Source: Falciphora oryzae (lineage: Eukaryota > Ascomycota > Sordariomycetes > Magnaporthales > Magnaporthaceae). Taken from it: 64,000 nt of DNA. Shown in pieces: positions 61,501 through 64,000 of this stretch. The first letter of the stretch is position 1. The number at the start of each line of letters is the position of its first letter. Location of the stretch: positions 268,940 to 332,939 of the forward strand of contig JNVV01000027.1 of assembly GCA_000733355.1 (NCBI GenBank). Reading direction: 5' to 3'. A model generated the notes under the pieces. That model made no database searches. It saw only the letters and a program-made list of their open reading frames with translations, and had not been told where the DNA came from. The position numbers were made by a program, and so were the translations under genes.

Positions 61501-62853
61501 TGTTACCACCAGACTTCGATTGCCCTCCTTGTCGGCCGGGCTCTCCCACTTGAGACGGAAGCTATCTGCTACCTCCTGGACGAACTTGCGGTCTGCCGCG
61601 TTGAGATCACTGCCCAAGTTTAGTGTCTTGGCTGACCTCTTGTTAATAAAGGGACGCAGGCTGTGCTTCCAGATGTTCTTTTGCGACGTCGTCACCTGGA
61701 GCTGCCCTTTCGGGCGGGCCTTGGCCATGGCTGTTTCGGGGTTGTCAATCTGCTGCTTGTCGCGGTACCATTTCTCGTTCTGCATGTCCACGTCGAAGAA
61801 GCGGTGCTCGGCCTCGCCCAAGCCCTCGAGCAGCAGGCCTAGCCTGTGGAGGTTGATGGTGCCGCCCTCGTTGATGTAGCCGTCGCAATCAGGCAAGATC
61901 TGCTTGTACAGCTTGAACATAAGGGCTAGCGCGCCTTCATTGATGTGCAAGTGCGGCAGATTGGGCAAGAAGTCGTTGCCGACGAAGAAGGCCATGAGAA
62001 TAAAATCGTCAATAACCCTCTCCATGTCGAAGGGAAACGACATGGCGCCCTCCTTCTTGAGATCCTGGAACTCAAGCTCGAGGTACTCGCGCACAATGCA
62101 TAGATGCAGCAGATAAAAGTTCTGGTGCTCCAGCTCCTTGGACTTCGCCTGCGACTGGCGGCCGAAAGTGACCTCCTCACGCAGAAGGCAGAAGTGGGGG
62201 TCGTGGCTGAGCAGGCCCAGCATGATGAGGTCGGCGTCAAGGCCGTACAGACAGTGGCGGACATTGGGGTTGTAGTCGGGCTGGGCCTTGGCATTGCGGA
62301 TGTACTCCATGATCTTGTGCTCGCCTTCGCCAGGGACCTCATGGCCGGACAGGACGATCTCGCAGCCTTGCCACTCCTTGTCCTCGCTGACCTTCTTGTT
62401 GACAAAGTACTTGAGCTGCTCCGACAACTTGGCCATGAAGGCGGTGCCGGGGGTGATGCAGTTGCTGTCGAAGGGCTCCTCCTTGGGCAGCTCCTTGCCC
62501 TCACGCACGGCCTTGTCGCGGGCCTGCTCGACGTCGAGGGCGGTACGGAAGCGACGGGCGCGCTGCTGGTTCATCTTGGCGCGCGGGGCGACGCCGTCGA
62601 TGGCCATGAAGAAGAGCTGCTTGGGCTTGATCTTGCCGAAGAGGTGCTCTATGTAGTTGAAGATGCGGATGAACATCTCCTCCTCGCTGAGCCGGAAGGA
62701 CGTGTCGTGGGAGTCCTTGTGCGTGCAGTTGTGGATGATGCCGTTCATGTCCAGGTACAGGCAGTCGAACTCGGGTATGCGGTTCTCGGCGATCAGCTGC
62801 GAGATGGCGGGGTAGCGTTCCGAGAGCCACCTGAAGAATTTGGGGACACCCAT
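58534..62853 (-). CDS. XRN1: 5'-3' exoribonuclease Xrn1
   Basis: Cytoplasmic exonuclease that degrades decapped mRNA from the 5' monophosphate end, usually in P-bodies. A single 1439-codon exon, matching family length. The N-terminus [15 protein letters not shown] is diagnostic. Acidic metal-binding motifs of the nuclease core are visible, including [35 protein letters not shown] and [20 protein letters not shown]. Further core sequence includes [17 protein letters not shown] and the Trp-rich [27 protein letters not shown]. The middle carries the Xrn1-specific beta-domains absent from Rat1. The last 130 residues are low-complexity with RGRGRGG and GGNQQPQ tracts, probably RNA-binding. Confidence 0.97.
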   Translation of the reverse strand: [1439 protein letters not shown]

Positions 62854-64000
62854 CTTGGCGAGGCTTGTCGCTGTCGCGATCGGCTGCTGGTGGTGGTCTT
62901 AGGCTGGGTGCGCGCCGCGGGCGCGAGTGGATTGCGGGGACGAAGCGAAAGGGAGGATGCAGAGGTCAAAATACTCCTCTCATGTCCTCGCCGTGCGCGC
63001 CTAACGATGCAGTTTGGTAGGCGAACCCGTCCAGGGGTTTTCAGCTCCCAGGAGTCGGGCGTGATTCCCAGCGCGGAAGACTCGACGGCTTCTGTGGCTC
63101 GGGTTGAGTCCAGGCGCAGGCTCAAAATGAAGCGACAACGACGCAACCAGTCTATCTAGCGGATGGCGAAAAGACAAAAAAAAGAAGGAACCGAGCGAGC
63201 AGCAAAGCAACAGAGCGCTGTATACTGGTGAGAGACCAGCGCAATATACTTGGCTGGATTGGTGATCTCTAGTCGGCGTCAAAAGACGATTGGGGGGCTT
63301 TTCAAAGGGAAAGGCGGCGTGGTCGCAACATCGGGCGAGATATGGATGACTGCCCACCAGACCCTAGCGCCGCCTCTCTGGAGCAGCTGGGGATGGTGGG
63401 GCCGAGGCGGGATTGCCGTTGCGTGTTGCGTGCGCCTGGGGCGGCGTCAGCCAACCACGGGCGAGTCACGCCGAGGCCCGACATGCGAACGGGCAGCTAC
63501 GTAGTACGCAAATAAGGCAGACTTCATTATCAATAATACCCACACATGCTAAGCGGCGGGCGGCGGGAAGAGGCCTGCCTGTCTCGGCGCCCAAATAAAA
63601 ATCTGCAGTTCCGACAACGAATTTCCTTCCTGTTTCCTGTATCGTTTCCTGTTTCTTGTGTCTTTTCCTGTTTCCCGTGTCCTTTTCTGTTTCCCGTGTC
63701 CTTTCCTGTTTTCTATACCCTTTCCTATATCCTGTATCCATCTGATTTCCATATCACTTCCTATCCCCTTGTCCTGAAGAAATACAACTTGAGACGGGGT
63801 ATTGATATTGTTTTAGGCGTTCTAACTAACCCGGCTGGTTGTGCACGATCCCGCGGCTTGCGCTGGTTCGTGCGGGAGGCCCCCGTCCAAGCTCAGCTGA
63901 CGGGTCGTGCACGGACCACGTCGAATTGAGCTCGGTTTCTGCCGCCCGACGCCGCCCCGAATCACTCAACGCGTTCGGTCACACCAGCAGCTCCTGGCGG
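62854..64000. other. XRN1 promoter and terminal gene-free sequence
   Basis: Upstream of XRN1 the sequence is purine-rich on the plus strand, which is CT-rich on the gene strand. No frame resembles a known protein up to the window end. It includes the minisatellite at 63621-63740. Confidence 0.5.
63621..63740. repeat. Degenerate minisatellite, 18-20 bp pyrimidine-rich unit
   Basis: About six imperfect tandem copies of a unit close to TTTCCTGTTTCCCGTGTCC, with variants such as TTTCCTGTATC at both ends. Copies differ by a few substitutions and one- or two-base length changes. Confidence 0.85.

Noticed and set aside
62104..63159. 351-codon plus-strand frame overlapping the XRN1 start
   Set aside because: Mostly antisense to the highly conserved XRN1 nuclease domain.
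63780..64000. Possible transposon edge with GTGCACGATCC and CGTGCACGGACC
   Set aside because: The short inverted similarity is imperfect and the window ends before any element could be recognised.

Overview
The window is nuclear DNA from a filamentous ascomycete. It is most likely a Sordariomycete, judged only from protein flavour. Supporting signs are short introns of about 65-130 bp with GTAAGT-type donors and CTAAC/CTGAC branch points, GC-rich coding exons, gene-poor spacers full of A/T homopolymers, and a set of conserved fungal housekeeping proteins. No genus can be named. One 184-base run of N (3593-3776) is an assembly gap.

Layout: the 3' part of a leucine-rich-repeat Mhp1-like gene (+, 1-3165) is followed by a 5 kb spacer. 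Next come a multipass DUF6536-type membrane protein (+, 8214-10954) and a small Ser-rich protein (+, 12373-12630). A C2-domain phosphatidylserine decarboxylase of the Psd2 type lies at 14430-18248 (-). After a second gene-poor stretch of almost 6 kb, which holds a 261 bp inverted-repeat element, come an ELO fatty-acid elongase (-, 24082-25493) and cytochrome c oxidase subunit VI/Va (+, 27117-28014). Then follow signal peptidase subunit Spc3 (-), an epoxide-hydrolase-like protein that has lost its catalytic motifs (-), a HID1/Ftp105 homologue (-) and the DEAD-box helicase Ded1 (-).

The right third carries proteasome subunit beta-4/Pre1 (-), whose start codon is split by an intron. It is divergent from the U3 snoRNP protein Rrp9 (+). 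After these come an intron-containing tRNA-Asp (-), a Ulp2-type SUMO protease (-), a coiled-coil protein resembling class II HDAC complex subunits Hda2/Hda3 (+), and the 5'-3' exonuclease Xrn1 (-). The end of the window has a degenerate minisatellite and no gene.

The genes do not form a pathway cluster. They serve separate core functions: lipid synthesis, secretion, respiration, RNA metabolism, proteolysis and chromatin. I found no secondary-metabolite cluster, no intact transposon and no convincing novel multi-gene system. The most interesting points are the split start codon of the Pre1 gene, the apparent epoxide-hydrolase pseudoenzyme, the mini-intron tRNA-Asp and the unexplained inverted repeat. 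Splice sites were placed by eye from consensus signals, reading-frame continuity and family resemblance.
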